A DNA stretch of 64,000 bases from Adineta vaga (taxonomy: Eukaryota > Rotifera), in contig CP075497.1 in assembly GCA_021613535.1 (NCBI GenBank), positions 8,680,001 to 8,744,000 of the forward strand, written 5' to 3'. Positions 37,416-48,442 of this stretch are shown piece by piece; the stretch's first letter is position 1; every line of letters begins with the position of its first letter. The notes beneath the pieces were generated by a model. That model searched no databases and had not been told where the DNA came from. It saw nothing but the letters and a program-made list of their open reading frames with translations. Position numbers and translations under genes: made by a program.

Positions 37416-38212
37416 ATCTTTCTTAAATCAAGTTGCCTTGTTTGAATATTGATCAATCTAATGATGTCGTATGTGTATTCAATATATTTAAAAGAATAAA
37501 AATGAATTAACATTTATCTAATAGAGATTAATTGTAATCATCTTATTGAGATACAATGTAGAGAACTACGTAATAATCTTCGAAAATAACCTATGAACTA
37601 ACATGATTACTTTGCTCTGTTGGAGAATATCTGAATAGAGAAAAGAATTCTTTAGAGAAGAAATAAAAAAATGTAATTCTATCTGCTTCATTAGGCTTGA
37701 TTTTCACATAATTACTCTTCCATATAGATCTATATATTAGAATAATATTATGATATTGCATCGTTATTGAGCTATCAATATAGAAAACTATGAATACATA
37801 ATCATCGAGAAAAGTAAAAGTAAACATACATTTGTATGAGAGAGAGAGAGAGAAAAGAAGAATTGAAGACGTCTCTAAATAAGAGAATGTTTAATCAATA
37901 AAAGAACTTTTTCTTTCTCTCTCTTTCTTTCTTTTTTTTTCAAATACAAATCTCTAGCGTCATCTACTGACAAATCACGCGCTGTTCTTTCTATAGAATT
38001 ATTACTTTTCATATATTGGTTGCCATTTCAAATTGATAGTCTATAAACAGGTAGAGACTTACATACATGTATTAACATCGTTTTTTTCCAATATTCTATG
38101 ATGTTATTCGACAAATGATAATATTCCGTAAGAAACTAATTAATTCTGTCGTAAACGAAATATTTTTCGTCTAGTTTTACAATGATTCTATTTGTTGTTA
38201 TTTAATATTACG
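37416..38212. other. Intergenic region
   Basis: About 800 bp, with a (GA)n tract at about 37838-37855 and a CT-rich tract near 37912-37938. No gene seen. Confidence 0.5.
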
Positions 38213-39099
38213 ATGAAAGACAATCTTGTTGATCAACAAATAGTAAAAATGAATAAGAAAACAGAGATTTTATCAGGTAAATTATAAATTTATTTCATTA
38301 TTTATGAAATAAAATTAAATGCTTTCTTTCATTCTAGATAATGAAGATAGACCTCCAATGATGGCTCAACTAGCAAGTTTACAAAGACTAAAAGAAGTAT
38401 ATTTCATTTCTTTACATTTCTCGAAATTAAAAATAATTTTTCGTTTAGGTCGGTTGGTATTGGGGTCCGTTAAGTTGGATTGATGCTGAACGTTTATTAA
38501 AAGATAAACAAGATTATTCATTTATTGTTCGAGATAGTAGTCATCGTCATTATTTTTTGGCAATAACATTTAAATCCCAAGGCAATATTCATCATACTCG
38601 TATTGAACATAGTAACAGTTCGTTGAATTAAACATGAAAACAAAGCAATTCGTTTACAATAACAAAATTTGTTTTGATTTTGTAGATTCATTCAGTTTTT
38701 ATCATGGAAATTCCAAGTCACAATGTACGTCATCTGATGTGGTAGAATTTATCGAAAATACAATAGAACATTCAAAATCGGGTCAATTTATGTTTTTTAT
38801 TCGATCAAGTATACCCGGTTTGTATAATTTTGTATGAAAACACATGAATAAATCATTCATTGTGTTCTTTTTTGTTTTGTTTAGGTCAACCGATGACACC
38901 CGTTCGTCTTCTATATCCAGTTTCACGTTTTGCATATATGTCGTCATTGAAACACATAGCCCGGTTCGTAATTCATCGACAAATACGTCGCGATCGTATC
39001 GATGATTTAGATCTTCCATTACGATTGAAATCATTTTTAAAAGAAGCTCAGATCTATACAGAAAACATCCCATCATCGGATGATCTCTCAGAAACTTAA
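38213..39099 (+). CDS. SOCS6: SOCS6/SOCS7-like SH2 and SOCS-box protein
   Basis: Five exons (38213-38276, 38338-38396, 38449-38611, 38686-38817, 38885-39099) give 210 residues. The SH2 domain opens with VGWYWGPLSWIDAERLL and contains FIVRDSSHRHYFLAITF (FLVRDS-type phosphotyrosine pocket with its Arg). The C-terminus has RLLYPVSRFAYMSSLKHIARFVI, which matches the SH2-to-SOCS-box join of SOCS6 and SOCS7. These proteins link phosphotyrosine targets to elongin BC-CUL5. Two usual contacts differ: the BC-box Cys (SL-x3-C) is Ala here, and the CUL5-box LPLP reads LPLR. The N-terminal extension of vertebrate SOCS6/7 is absent, leaving about 60 residues before the SH2. SOCS6 versus SOCS7 cannot be decided. 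Confidence 0.88.
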
Positions 39100-39501
39100 C
39101 GAAGAATATATTTTTTTCTCTTTTGCATTTCAAAACAACTGAATTGTCTTATTCAGTGCCTTATTTCAACAGATTTTTCAAATAAACTATAACAGTCTTT
39201 TTCGTTTTTGGATTATGTGTGATTGTTTTCAAAATACTTCTGTACGTATTTTTTTTGATATTATGTGAAGAAAATATAAATAAGAGAAATGTTTGTTTGT
39301 TTTTTGTTCGATGTCTATTCGTTGAAAGAATACATCTCCTAATAGAAAACAAGAACAAGTTTCATTTAAATAAATCTGAATATAATCAAATCCATATTTT
39401 ATTAATGATCGTTGTTATGTGTAAAAAAATCATATGGATTCTAGATTATTGTGATAGGATAATCGAAACAAAAACTGTCTTTATTTACAATAGGTCGAAA
39501 A
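39100..39501. other. Short intergenic region SOCS to ITPA
   Basis: About 400 bp on the same strand. It ends in TTATTTACAATAG at about 39481-39493, an acceptor-like site 8 nt before the ITPA ATG. No gene seen. Confidence 0.45.
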
Positions 39502-40400
39502 ATGGCAGTCACGTTTGTGACAGGAAATAAAGATAAATTAGAAGAAGTTCAAGCAATTTTGGCAGATGTTCTACCAAATTTACGTTCACAAGCATTGGAT
39601 TGTAAGTATCTTATTATAATGAACTGAAAAGATAGAAGATGATGCGAATATGACATTGATAATCTCATTATGATCGTTCTAAGCTCAAAATAAGTGAACA
39701 AGAGTCAACATCCGTAGTTATAAACAAAAATGTGATTTGCATTACAGTTGAAGTTCTCTTCATACACATACACGTAGTTATATAAAAATTCAAACGTACA
39801 TTAGTTGTTAATGATAGTTTAACATTGCATACACCTGCTACCATGTATAGAACTATTTATAAATGAAAAAATATATTTCTCATATTAGTATTATATAGAT
39901 GTTTTATAAATTTTATAGTACCTGAATATCAAGGTGAATCAGATGATATTTGTAAAGCAAAAGCTAAATTAGCTGCTGAACGTATTCAAGGACCGGTTTT
40001 AGTGGAAGATACTTCTCTATGTTTTAATGCATTACATGGTCTTCCTGGTCCTTATATCAAATGGTTTGCAGATAGATTAGGTCATGATGGACTAAATAAT
40101 CTTCTTGCTGCATATGAAGATAAAACAGCTTACGCACAATGTATTTTTTCATTTTGTGCTGGTCCTTCAAGTGAACCGATTACATTTGTAGGACGCTGTC
40201 CAGGACTAATTGTTCCAGCACGTGGACCAAATATATTTGGATGGAATCCAATTTTTCAACCTGATAATGAACAAGGTCAACCAGGTGACGAAACATTTGC
40301 TGAAATGAATAAAGCATTAAAAAATCGAATTAGTCATCGAAGTCAAGCATTAAAATTGGTTAAAGATTTTTTCAATAAACATCCAGAATATCGCTCATAA
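39502..40400 (+). CDS. ITPA: Inosine triphosphate pyrophosphatase
   Basis: Two exons (39502-39601, 39919-40400) give 193 residues, essentially the length of human ITPA. The N-terminal [14 protein letters not shown] is the nucleotide-binding start of the HAM1/ITPA family. Further conserved text is [34 protein letters not shown], and [10 protein letters not shown] with the C-terminal [10 protein letters not shown]. The enzyme hydrolyses ITP, dITP and XTP to monophosphates and pyrophosphate, cleansing the nucleotide pool in the cytosol. All key segments look intact. The 317-nt intron is larger than average for this window. Confidence 0.95.
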
Positions 40401-40709
40401 TATTGTTTTTCTTTTCATTTTGTTTTCATAAACAACAAGAAAATTAATGGAATACTTCCTTTTTCTATTAAAGTGAGAAGTTCAAATGATTCACTGAGTG
40501 ACACGTAGTATGTATTAGGTATGATTATGAATCAAACAATTATCAAAGGTATTATATGAGAATAATGACAAGTATTATATTACTAATGAAGCAGAGGAAA
40601 TTCTAAGAGAAAAGACTTTATAGTCTTATAAATAACATTAAATGTAATTCATTATTCATAAGACTAGATTTCGAACTGTTTTTGTCAGCAGTATACAGAC
40701 GAAAATAAG
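40401..40709. other. Intergenic region ITPA to protease
   Basis: About 310 bp, AT-rich, no feature recognised other than acceptor-like TGTCAG/ATACAG sequences 10-20 nt before the next ATG. Confidence 0.4.
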
Positions 40710-41783
40710 ATGTATGAAAAGAAGTTCTGCATTTTATACCTTTTTACTTCATTTCATTTGACTTTACCAGTGTGTATTCCATCATCAACTCAATGTGGAT
40801 GTTCACGGGTAAGACCTACTCTTTCTGAATCGAAAATTGTTGGTGGATATACAGCTCGAAATAATTCCTGGCCATGGATTGGTAAGTATCATCAATTAAT
40901 TCTTAATTTATCATCATACTAAATGAATTCTATAGTTAGTCTTCGCCGATTAAAAGATAATAGTTCATTATATAGTGCTGGTAGTGCTTTTTGTGGTGGA
41001 ACATTAATTAATGATAAATATATTTTAACAGCTGCTCATTGTTTTGATAGCATCAAAACAACACAACTTTCAAGTTATATGGCTGTTGTTGGTGCTATAT
41101 ATAAGAATGATACGAATTCAAGTCGTTTTAGAATTCGAAATGTGATGCTACATGAAAACTATAATAGCGACACCTATGAAAATGATATCGCGCTTTTTGA
41201 ACTTTATCATCCAGTGGATTTGAATGATTATAAAATAGGATTTATTTGTCTTCCATCAAATGGTCGAGTAACATATCCGTATAATGGAATGAATGCTACA
41301 GCAATTGGCTGGGGACGATTGCAAGAAGGTGGTAGTTCATCTTATACTCTTCAACAAGTACAATTACCGATAATAGAATATGCAAATCAATACTGTTCGA
41401 ATCTTGTATACGACGATTCTATTCAATTCTGTGCCGGGTTTATTCAAGGTGGAAAGGATACATGTCAAGGCGACAGGTAAAGTAAATGTATTCAAATCTT
41501 AATCGGAGTGATTACGTGTTTTAGTGGTGGACCCTTAATGACATATGATGGAAATAGTGATACATGGATTATTGCTGGCATAACTTCTTATGGGCATGGG
41601 TGTGCACAGCCAGAATCTCCTGGTATTTATACTCGAGTAAGTATGTACGTGGATTGGATCAATGCTCATATAAACGCTACGAACATGAACTCTAAAACAT
41701 CGATAAAAATTATATCGAGTAAAGTTTTGCTATCTTTATATTGTCTTTATTTGTTTTTATCGCACCTGATTATTTGTATTTGA
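40710..41783 (+). CDS. Trypsin-like serine protease (S1A) with hydrophobic C-terminus
   Basis: Three exons (40710-40881, 40936-41476, 41525-41783) give 323 residues. A hydrophobic leader ([17 protein letters not shown]) precedes the activation site [15 protein letters not shown]. The catalytic triad is complete: [17 protein letters not shown] and CQGDSGGPL, and the last two exons split the active-site Ser codon. Asp six residues before the Ser (KDTCQGDS) predicts trypsin-like cleavage after Lys/Arg. The C-terminus after the domain is hydrophobic ([18 protein letters not shown]) and could be a GPI signal or membrane anchor. It is thus likely an extracellular or surface protease; its substrate is unknown. 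A second S1 protease lies about 2 kb downstream on the same strand, with a different N-terminal region and intron layout. Confidence 0.92.
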
Positions 41784-41993
41784 TGTTAAAATAAGGAATC
41801 GCATTTTTATTGACAAATACATTCGAAATGAGTATAAGAAGGATGGATTAAAATATAAAAATGTTATGATAAATATATAGTGAAAATAAATGATATGTCA
41901 AGTGAGAATTTAGTTCATATTGTCTCATATTTATTGATAATTTAGTAGGTTTGTATAACGAATCGTTTAACCTAAATTGAATGTAAAGAATTT

Positions 41994-42552
41994 TTAGACT
42001 GTCGTCAATGATGGTTGACAGTTTTCCTTACCTTGTTGTTTTCCCTTTCCTTGACCACCATTGCTGGCTGGCGGTGTTTGGCCGTTGGGTGGTGGTGTTT
42101 GACCATTGGCTGGTGGTGATTGACCGTTGGCTGGTGGTGATTGACCGTTGGCTGGTGGTGTTTGACCGTTAGCTGGTGGTGTTTGACCGTTAGCTGGTGG
42201 TGTTTGGCCATTGGCTGGTGGTGTTTGACCGTTGGCTGGTGGTGTTTGACCGTTAGCTGGTGGTGTTTGACCGTTGGCTGGTGGTGTTTGACCGTTAGCT
42301 GGTGGTGTTTGGCCATTGGCTGGTGGTGATTGACCGTTGGCTGGTGGTGTTTGACCGTTAGCTGGTGGTGTTTGACCGTTGGCTGGTGGTGTTTGACCGT
42401 TGGCTGGTGGTGTTTGACCGCCGCTTGAGCCAGTTGGTGCCGAGAAGACGGCAATGGCACAGATAAACTAAAATCAAACACATTAAGAAAATAAATGGGA
42501 AATAAACAAACACTGAACTGACCAATGTTAAAACAATGATAGCTGATCGCAT
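41994..42552 (-). CDS. Secreted heptapeptide-repeat protein (GQTPPAN repeats)
   Basis: Two exons (42552-42523 and 42467-41994) give 167 residues. After splicing, the start MRSAIIVLTLFICAIAVFSA is a clean signal peptide. It is followed by about sixteen near-identical seven-residue units (GQTPPAN, sometimes GQSPPAN), then PNGQTPPASNGGQ and a basic tail with KGKQQGKENCQPSLTTV. The unit is 21 bp, so the reverse strand is also open over the array; those frames are not genes. Without the intron the frame reads a different and implausible product (HHQPTVK), so the spliced form is preferred. The repeat is low-complexity and probably extracellular. No family is recognised; resemblance is only to Pro/Gln-rich secreted or mucin-like proteins. 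Confidence 0.75.
42075..42420. repeat. 21-bp tandem repeat array
   Basis: About 16 copies of a 21-bp unit (GCTGGTGGTGTTTGACCGTT plus one base on the plus strand) with a few point variants such as GATTG for GTTTG and CCATT for CCGTT. Some variants recur at spaced intervals, hinting at duplication of multi-unit blocks. It is in frame with the secreted protein above. Confidence 0.92.
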
Positions 42553-43741
42553 CTTCTTGTCGATAGTTGATTAAAACACAGAATGATTTTTTTTTTTGAA
42601 TTAATACAGCACTTTATATACAATCGCGAATCATGTGTTTGCGCCCATACATTTGTTTGCTTTTTTTGCATCAATGAAGCCATTCACAACATATGTTTTT
42701 GTAAATATTTCGAAGGCGATACGTCATGCATTCTGCTTATATTCAGATAAATCACATGCCGAGTTACTCTACGTAATGTATGTCCATCATAAGTGCAACT
42801 ACTATAATTTAACATGGTTTACCTGTGTTTTCACCTCTACCAGGTAACGCACTTTTTTCTTTTTGAAGTCACGCCCTTGAATAAACAAGCACCCAATTAT
42901 ACTCTAGGTCATTTGAAATATGACCCTAAGAACGATTGCTTATTTATTCGAAACGATAATAGAAAATTTATTTTATTTATATGAATCACTGCCAAATAAA
43001 AAAATTCACATGTCATTATAATCCTCTATTAATCCTAACGAAACAAAGATCATCTTAATACAATCCATTGTATTTTTCATTTCTTTCGAAATCAAATCAA
43101 ATCACTTCGCTTGAAAATTTTCAATACTGTCTCTATTCAGTGAATAGAATAAATTACATCATCGTTTCATCGATATAACGTTTATTTAGTACAGTTGTGT
43201 ATATAGTACGTTCACTATAACAAAAAGAAAAAGAGATTTTTCTTTCTCTCCTTGAACTTCATTCAGTATGTGACGGTTGAAGCGCTTCGTACATAGAAAC
43301 TCTCTAGTTCATGTTACCAGTTACAATTTTCTTTTCCCTTCTTTTCTTCCCAAAAAAGTTCTTCCTCAAACAAGGACAAAGTAACAGTCCAGCTGATTAC
43401 GGTCAACATCTTGTGTACATATACACGTTCTTACACCATCGATGATTACACTGGTGCATAAAGGTTTGCATCTCTGACAAACACAGGACATGCATATAAA
43501 AAAAAGAAGAAAAGATGTAAAAAGGGCGTTGATTTTTTTCTTCTTCTCTTTCTGTCACACAATCGAAGAACAAAATAAAAGTAAGTAAATAGAGGAAAGT
43601 AAAAATGATTGCAACTTGAAATAGGTTTTCTTCCTTCTTTCTTTTTTGTCTTCACATCAACATATGTGTCACACGAAATGATATATCAGCTGATACATAT
43701 GGTTGTTATTGATGTGAAGATATGAGGAATAACTTCAGGAA
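42553..43741. other. Divergent intergenic region
   Basis: About 1.2 kb between the repeat protein (-) and the second protease (+). Short ORFs only; no named element. Confidence 0.5.
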
Positions 43742-45039
43742 TTGATATCGATCATGATCAATGTGTTATATCTATATTGTATTGTGCAATTTGTAATTCG
43801 TATAACAATCATCAATAGTGTTACGAAATCTCAACCACAGGAATATCGAGCTTTTTTCAATCGACCACAAAATGTTTATCAACAACGACAAGAACAAATA
43901 GCAAGTATAAATAGTCAGAAATGGTATTATTCATCTAATAATCAACCAACAGCTTCGTCATGGTTTTGGACAAATCAAAATGTACCATCATCAAATTTTT
44001 ATCAAAATTCACTCCCATTTAATCAAGTTGATCAATTATCCAATTGGGTATGTGGAAGAAATCAAATAAGCAATCGATTTGCACGTATTATGGGTGGACA
44101 AGATGCTGTACCACATTCATATCCTTGGATGGTTTCTTTAGCAAAACGTTCTTTAAATAATATTCATTTATGTGGTGGTGTAATTATCACAAGACGTCAT
44201 GTTCTATCTGCTGCACATTGTATGGAAGATTTTAATGATGTGTCAGATTTAAATGTTATTACCGGTACACATTATGCTAACGATAAACGGAATCCTGCAG
44301 CTGCTATTGCAATAACTGTTCATCCTCGATACGATTCTGAAACATTTGCCAATGATATCGCTGTTATTACTCTGTTATCTCCATTACCTGATAATGATCC
44401 ACGAATTGCAACAATTTGTTTACCGCCAGATGATATTCCGGGAAAAAGTTATCCACCTATGAAAAGTTCCGGTGTTGCTATTGGTTGGGGATCCACTTAT
44501 TTCGGTGGTGATCCATCGCCAACGCTTAAACAAGTAGTTTTACCAATTCTTGAAACAACTAAATGGCCATGCAATATATTTGTTACTTATGCTAATGGGC
44601 AGATTTGTGCGGGAGAATTAAGTGGTGGCGTTGATACATGTCAAGCTGACTCAGGTTAAATAATAAACATCTTTTTTGTTCTCTGCAACAGAAACAAACA
44701 TAATTGAATTTTTTACTTCAGGTGGACCATTAATGGTCGAAACTGCAAACAATCGTTGGGAAGTTATAGGTATAACATCATTTGGTAAATCATGGTAAGT
44801 TATGCCATCAAATATTGACAATTAAAATGAAATATTTTTTTTATATTTTTAGTGGTAAGCCAAATACGCCTGGAATTTATACTCGTGTAAGTACTTATAA
44901 TAGTTTTATTCGATCAACAATTGGCCTCTCACAATACAGTCCATATTATTCTTCATCAGCATTCTCATCATCATTAAGTTCTTCGCCAATGAAACTGCAC
45001 ATCAGTATTATGTTTTTGATAGTATTTTTTCTAATTTAA
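43742..45039 (+). CDS. Trypsin-like serine protease with altered oxyanion glycine
   Basis: Three exons (43742-44654, 44722-44794, 44853-45039) give 390 residues. After a hydrophobic leader there is a Gln/Ser/Asn-rich stretch of about 80 residues, then WVCGRNQ and the activation site RIMGGQDAVPHSYPWMVSL. His is in LSAAHCMED and Asp in ANDIAVITL, while the serine motif reads CQADSGGP: the residue before Asp194, normally Gly193, is Ala. The primary-pocket Asp is present (GVDTCQADS). The C-terminus is Ser-rich and then hydrophobic (ISIMFLIVFFLI), the layout of a GPI-anchor signal. Gly193 supplies a backbone contact of the oxyanion hole, so activity may be changed, but the triad is otherwise intact. 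Confidence 0.9.
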
Positions 45040-45573
45040 TCAGAAAAGAAACGGAAAAATCTGAGCTTTTTCTTGTACAAATTTGTTAAATGTTTTATTT
45101 TTTTTCTGCTCTTTTTTGAACGTTTATTCGAATAGAATAAGGTCGAACAGTATCGTATTAATTCTTTTAAGTATTTTTTCACTTCTCTTCTCATCATCAT
45201 GCTCTCATATGAGTAAGATCAATTCTATATTTCTCTTTTTATTGACAGAGAAGGAGAAAAAAAAAGACCGTTTAACAATATATCATCGTAAAAAAACGAA
45301 TACGAATGCTTCATGGTCTTTACATGCTTTATGTATATATGTATATTTAATGCAAATAGACAGCAATGAAAATGAGCATGAAAATTAAAAAAAAAAAGAA
45401 AATGAGGAAATCATATATGCATATGTATATCGGTGAATCAATCAATCGATAAGTGATATATCAGAAAAGTCGAGAATAGATTTATGATTTGAGTTACTCA
45501 AAATCGGTCGCAAAACCAGTATCGATTTTCGATCGAGCATGCCATCGTGGTTTTTTATTGAAAATCTATATTT
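45040..45573. other. Convergent 3' region
   Basis: About 530 bp between protease 2 (+) and the exon-repeat protein (-). AT-rich; no gene seen. Confidence 0.45.
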
Positions 45574-46919
45574 TTAGAAGAAAATATTTTTTTTTCAAGA
45601 AATTCAATTGAAATTTTTACCACAGGTTTTGTATGTGTATAATTTGAATCATAAGAATCATTGAAAGAATCAATCTTTGGCGCAGATCTCCAACGTGGTA
45701 ATTGATTGATAATCTACAATGAACAAAATCGATTTGAAATGAAAAGATGAATCGAATTTACTCTTGGTCTTGGTTGGTTTTGTACATAATCTAACATGTG
45801 TTCATTATGACTATCAGTTTTTGGTTTGATAAAATGCCATCTATCATTCTTTCGATTAACCTAGAAAGCAGAAAATAAGTTGATATTCAGATTACATTAA
45901 CATAGATTACAGAAGTTGATTGACGGTGTTTTCGTTGTCGTACAGTTCTTCGATTTCCCATTTGCTTGAAAATGAATCATGAAAATTGACTCAAGCTCTT
46001 TTTTTTTGTCTTACCGGAAGTCTTGCTGGTCTATATTGTCTACTATACTCATCATATACAGGATCGTAATTAGCAATGTACATTCCGTTAGTATTCGTTC
46101 GTTGATCTTGTGAATAATTCTATACGAAAGAAATTCAAGTAATCCTTAGTGAAAATGTTATTTTTCTATAATAACATATGATTGTTGATATCGAAGAGTT
46201 CTTTCACGCTCTTTATATCTGATGTAATCATCATTATAAGTATCAGTTCTTGGACTTGAGAACCACGAACGTGGTTCATTGAAGATCTTTATGAAAACGA
46301 AAGATTGAGCAAAGAGTTTCTTTTATCTAAATTATCTTACTATAGGTTTTCGACGATTTCGTATTTGATCAAATCCTCTTTCATTATGAGTATCGATTTT
46401 AGGTTGCGCATAATATTCAATTTTTTCATCAAAAATCTGTTGGGCATAAAAGACAATAATTCATTTTAATTGAATAATGCTTTACTTTAACAGTTGATTG
46501 AGGTGGAACATAACGAAGACGACGTCGTTTTGGTTGAGCCTTCAAAAACATTTATAAATCAAATTCTATTGTTGTAAGATTTAATTTACTTGTGTTCGAA
46601 CTTCTTGATATCCCGTTCTATGTGGTATTCCAACATCAGACGTAGTTTCTTGAATATAATTAACTTGATTATATGAGATCGGATTTCTATCTTCATGTGC
46701 TACTACTCGTTTTACTCGTGTTCGTGGTACACGATGTATCGATGTAGATTTAAATGTTGTTGATTGATGAATTGGTTGAGCTACAACGTCATAACCCGAA
46801 ACATAATGTCTGGGATCATCGGCAACAATATAATATTGCTAGATAGAAGAAAATTGAAATTATTGATCTTTCGATAATATTTTCTTCATACATACTTGAG
46901 CGTCTTGATCGCGCGGCAT
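45574..46919 (-). CDS. Unrecognised basic protein built of phase-0 repeat exons
   Basis: Nine exons can be joined from ATG at 46919 (MPRDQDAQ) to TAA at 45574, and every exon begins and ends in phase 0, giving about 310 residues. Four exons carry the motif P-[KR]-[IT]-D-[ST]-[HYF]-N-[DE]: AQPKIDTHNERG, SSPRTDTYNDDY, IKPKTDSHNEHM and SAPKIDSFNDSY, each after an aromatic residue. Two short Arg-rich exons ending QST precede two of them, so the pair looks duplicated. There is no signal peptide or membrane helix; the protein is basic, Tyr/Asn/Arg-rich and probably extended. I do not recognise the family. Such short Pro/aromatic repeats occur in cilium-associated microtubule-binding proteins, but that is only a suggestion. 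One donor (GTTATT) is weak, and the last exon could end earlier at a GTAAAA. Confidence 0.6.
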
Positions 46920-47416
46920 GATCAAAAGAAAATCTTTGACGTTACTATGGAGTAAAAACAATCATAATAGAAAAATGTTTATATATTCACGTAGAAATAT
47001 TGTCGTGCTTTTTGACGTTAAGTCGTAAGAAGAAATCATGTTGATGAAAAATAGAAAAAAATGAAACAAACAAATTTGACTCGTACAGATGTTAACTAAT
47101 CGGTGGTTTTTTTCAATAATGACTCATAATCGTCATCGATATTATTCTTGTAGGATAAGCATAGAACGACTTCTCAATACGAAGTTACGTGCTAGATTAT
47201 TCTCTTCCAAACTTTCCAACTAATTTTTTTGTATAGTCATACGAATTTACATCAACTCTATTTATATCATCATTTATATAAAGATAATTCATCTTTTGTT
47301 AAAATATGCAGATATATACACTATTTTAATCATACTATTTTCTGTAAACAGGCAAACAATACTAAATTTTTTAGTATTTACTTTTCGATATTTTTATTCT
47401 AAAATGTTAATGATAT
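46920..47416. other. Intergenic region
   Basis: About 500 bp between two minus-strand genes, AT-rich, no feature recognised. Confidence 0.45.
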
Positions 47417-48055
47417 TCAATTAATACAGTAGGTATTCTGATGATTCCAACATTGAAGTGACATACGTTGACAAGCACTAGGACATGATGAACAATCACC
47501 AGCATTAATCGTTTCATAATATTGATTTCCATTTGCTCCTTGACAAGAACAACCGCATCTTACAGATCCAGTGGGAACGGGTGGTGTTGGAGTAACTAAT
47601 CCTACGCATGTGCCTTGAGTTTGACCAACATAATTATTTACACATATATATGAGTATTGATTAGCACAAGCAATACTGCACGCACCAATTTGACATGTGT
47701 AAGCATTTGCATAACCCACAAGCGATGGCGTACATAAATATGAACCTGAATTGCAACAGTTACATTGACAAGAATAAGGACCGCCGGTCACGGGTGAAAA
47801 TGTGGTCGTTGTAGTTGTTGCATCAGTACATGTTCCTATAGCTTGGCTGTTCGATGGTTGTCCAGTACATTGATAATATCGTGCTTTACAAGCTGCTAAA
47901 CAAGCTATACTTGTGCATACTTCAGCAGTAACACTCGCTAAATCAATTGGTTGACATCCTGTTCCAATACAACATTTACATGAACAGGAAAAAGATTGAA
48001 CATTGACAATATTGAAGAGTAAAATGGAAAAAGTCGCTACTGATGTGAGATACAT
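47417..48055 (-). CDS. Secreted cysteine-rich protein with three related modules
   Basis: A single-exon frame of 212 residues. MYLTSVATFSILLFNIVNVQS is a signal peptide. Three modules follow, each opening with a tight cysteine cluster: CSCKCCIGTGCQ, CQCNCCNSGSYLC and CGCSCQGANG. Each continues with spaced cysteines (VCTSIACLAACKARYYQC, CQIGACSIACANQYSYIC, CSSCPSACQRMSLQC). The modules are linked by Thr/Pro-rich spacers (DATTTTTTFSP, VTPTPPVPTG) that could be O-glycosylated. The even spacing suggests disulfide-bonded extracellular domains. The family is not recognised and no function is claimed. The lack of introns is unusual in this neighbourhood. Confidence 0.82.
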   Translation of the reverse strand: MYLTSVATFSILLFNIVNVQSFSCSCKCCIGTGCQPIDLASVTAEVCTSIACLAACKARYYQCTGQPSNSQAIGTCTDATTTTTTFSPVTGGPYSCQCNCCNSGSYLCTPSLVGYANAYTCQIGACSIACANQYSYICVNNYVGQTQGTCVGLVTPTPPVPTGSVRCGCSCQGANGNQYYETINAGDCSSCPSACQRMSLQCWNHQNTYCIN

Positions 48056-48442
48056 GATGCGATAGTAATATTCGTCTTTGTCTGATACTTTATAACATAC
48101 GAAGAGAAAAAAAAGAAATGATATTATATTAATACGCTAAAGTCTTTTTCAAATAAAAGAAGAATAATTGAAATTTTCTGTTAACAATTGATGGCTCCGA
48201 AGAAAAAAATCACTTTAATCATTTATCTATCCTTCAATTTCAATTCAAGTCACATCGATGCTTGTATATAATCTTCTACTTTTAAAACAAAGACGGTCTA
48301 TAACCTCGAACATTATGACGAAGGTCTTTTAAATGACGCACTCTTAAATTTAGCTAGTTTTTATCGTTATGTACACCGTGTCATCTGTAATAGTTAATAT
48401 AAAACATGAAAGTATTGGAATGAGAATCACATCATCAGGATA
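48056..48442. other. Divergent intergenic region
   Basis: About 390 bp between the Cys-rich protein (-) and the lipocalin (+), probably holding both promoters. No motif recognised. Confidence 0.45.

Noticed and set aside
42141-42329. Plus-strand open frame reading Trp-Trp-Cys-Leu repeats, and the minus-strand HHQPTVK frame
   Set aside because: Both are by-products of a 21-bp repeat, which leaves several frames open. The spliced frame with a signal peptide explains the locus better.
42060-42425. CRISPR-like array of short repeats
   Set aside because: Units are contiguous without spacers, in frame with a signal-peptide protein, and the DNA is animal-like.
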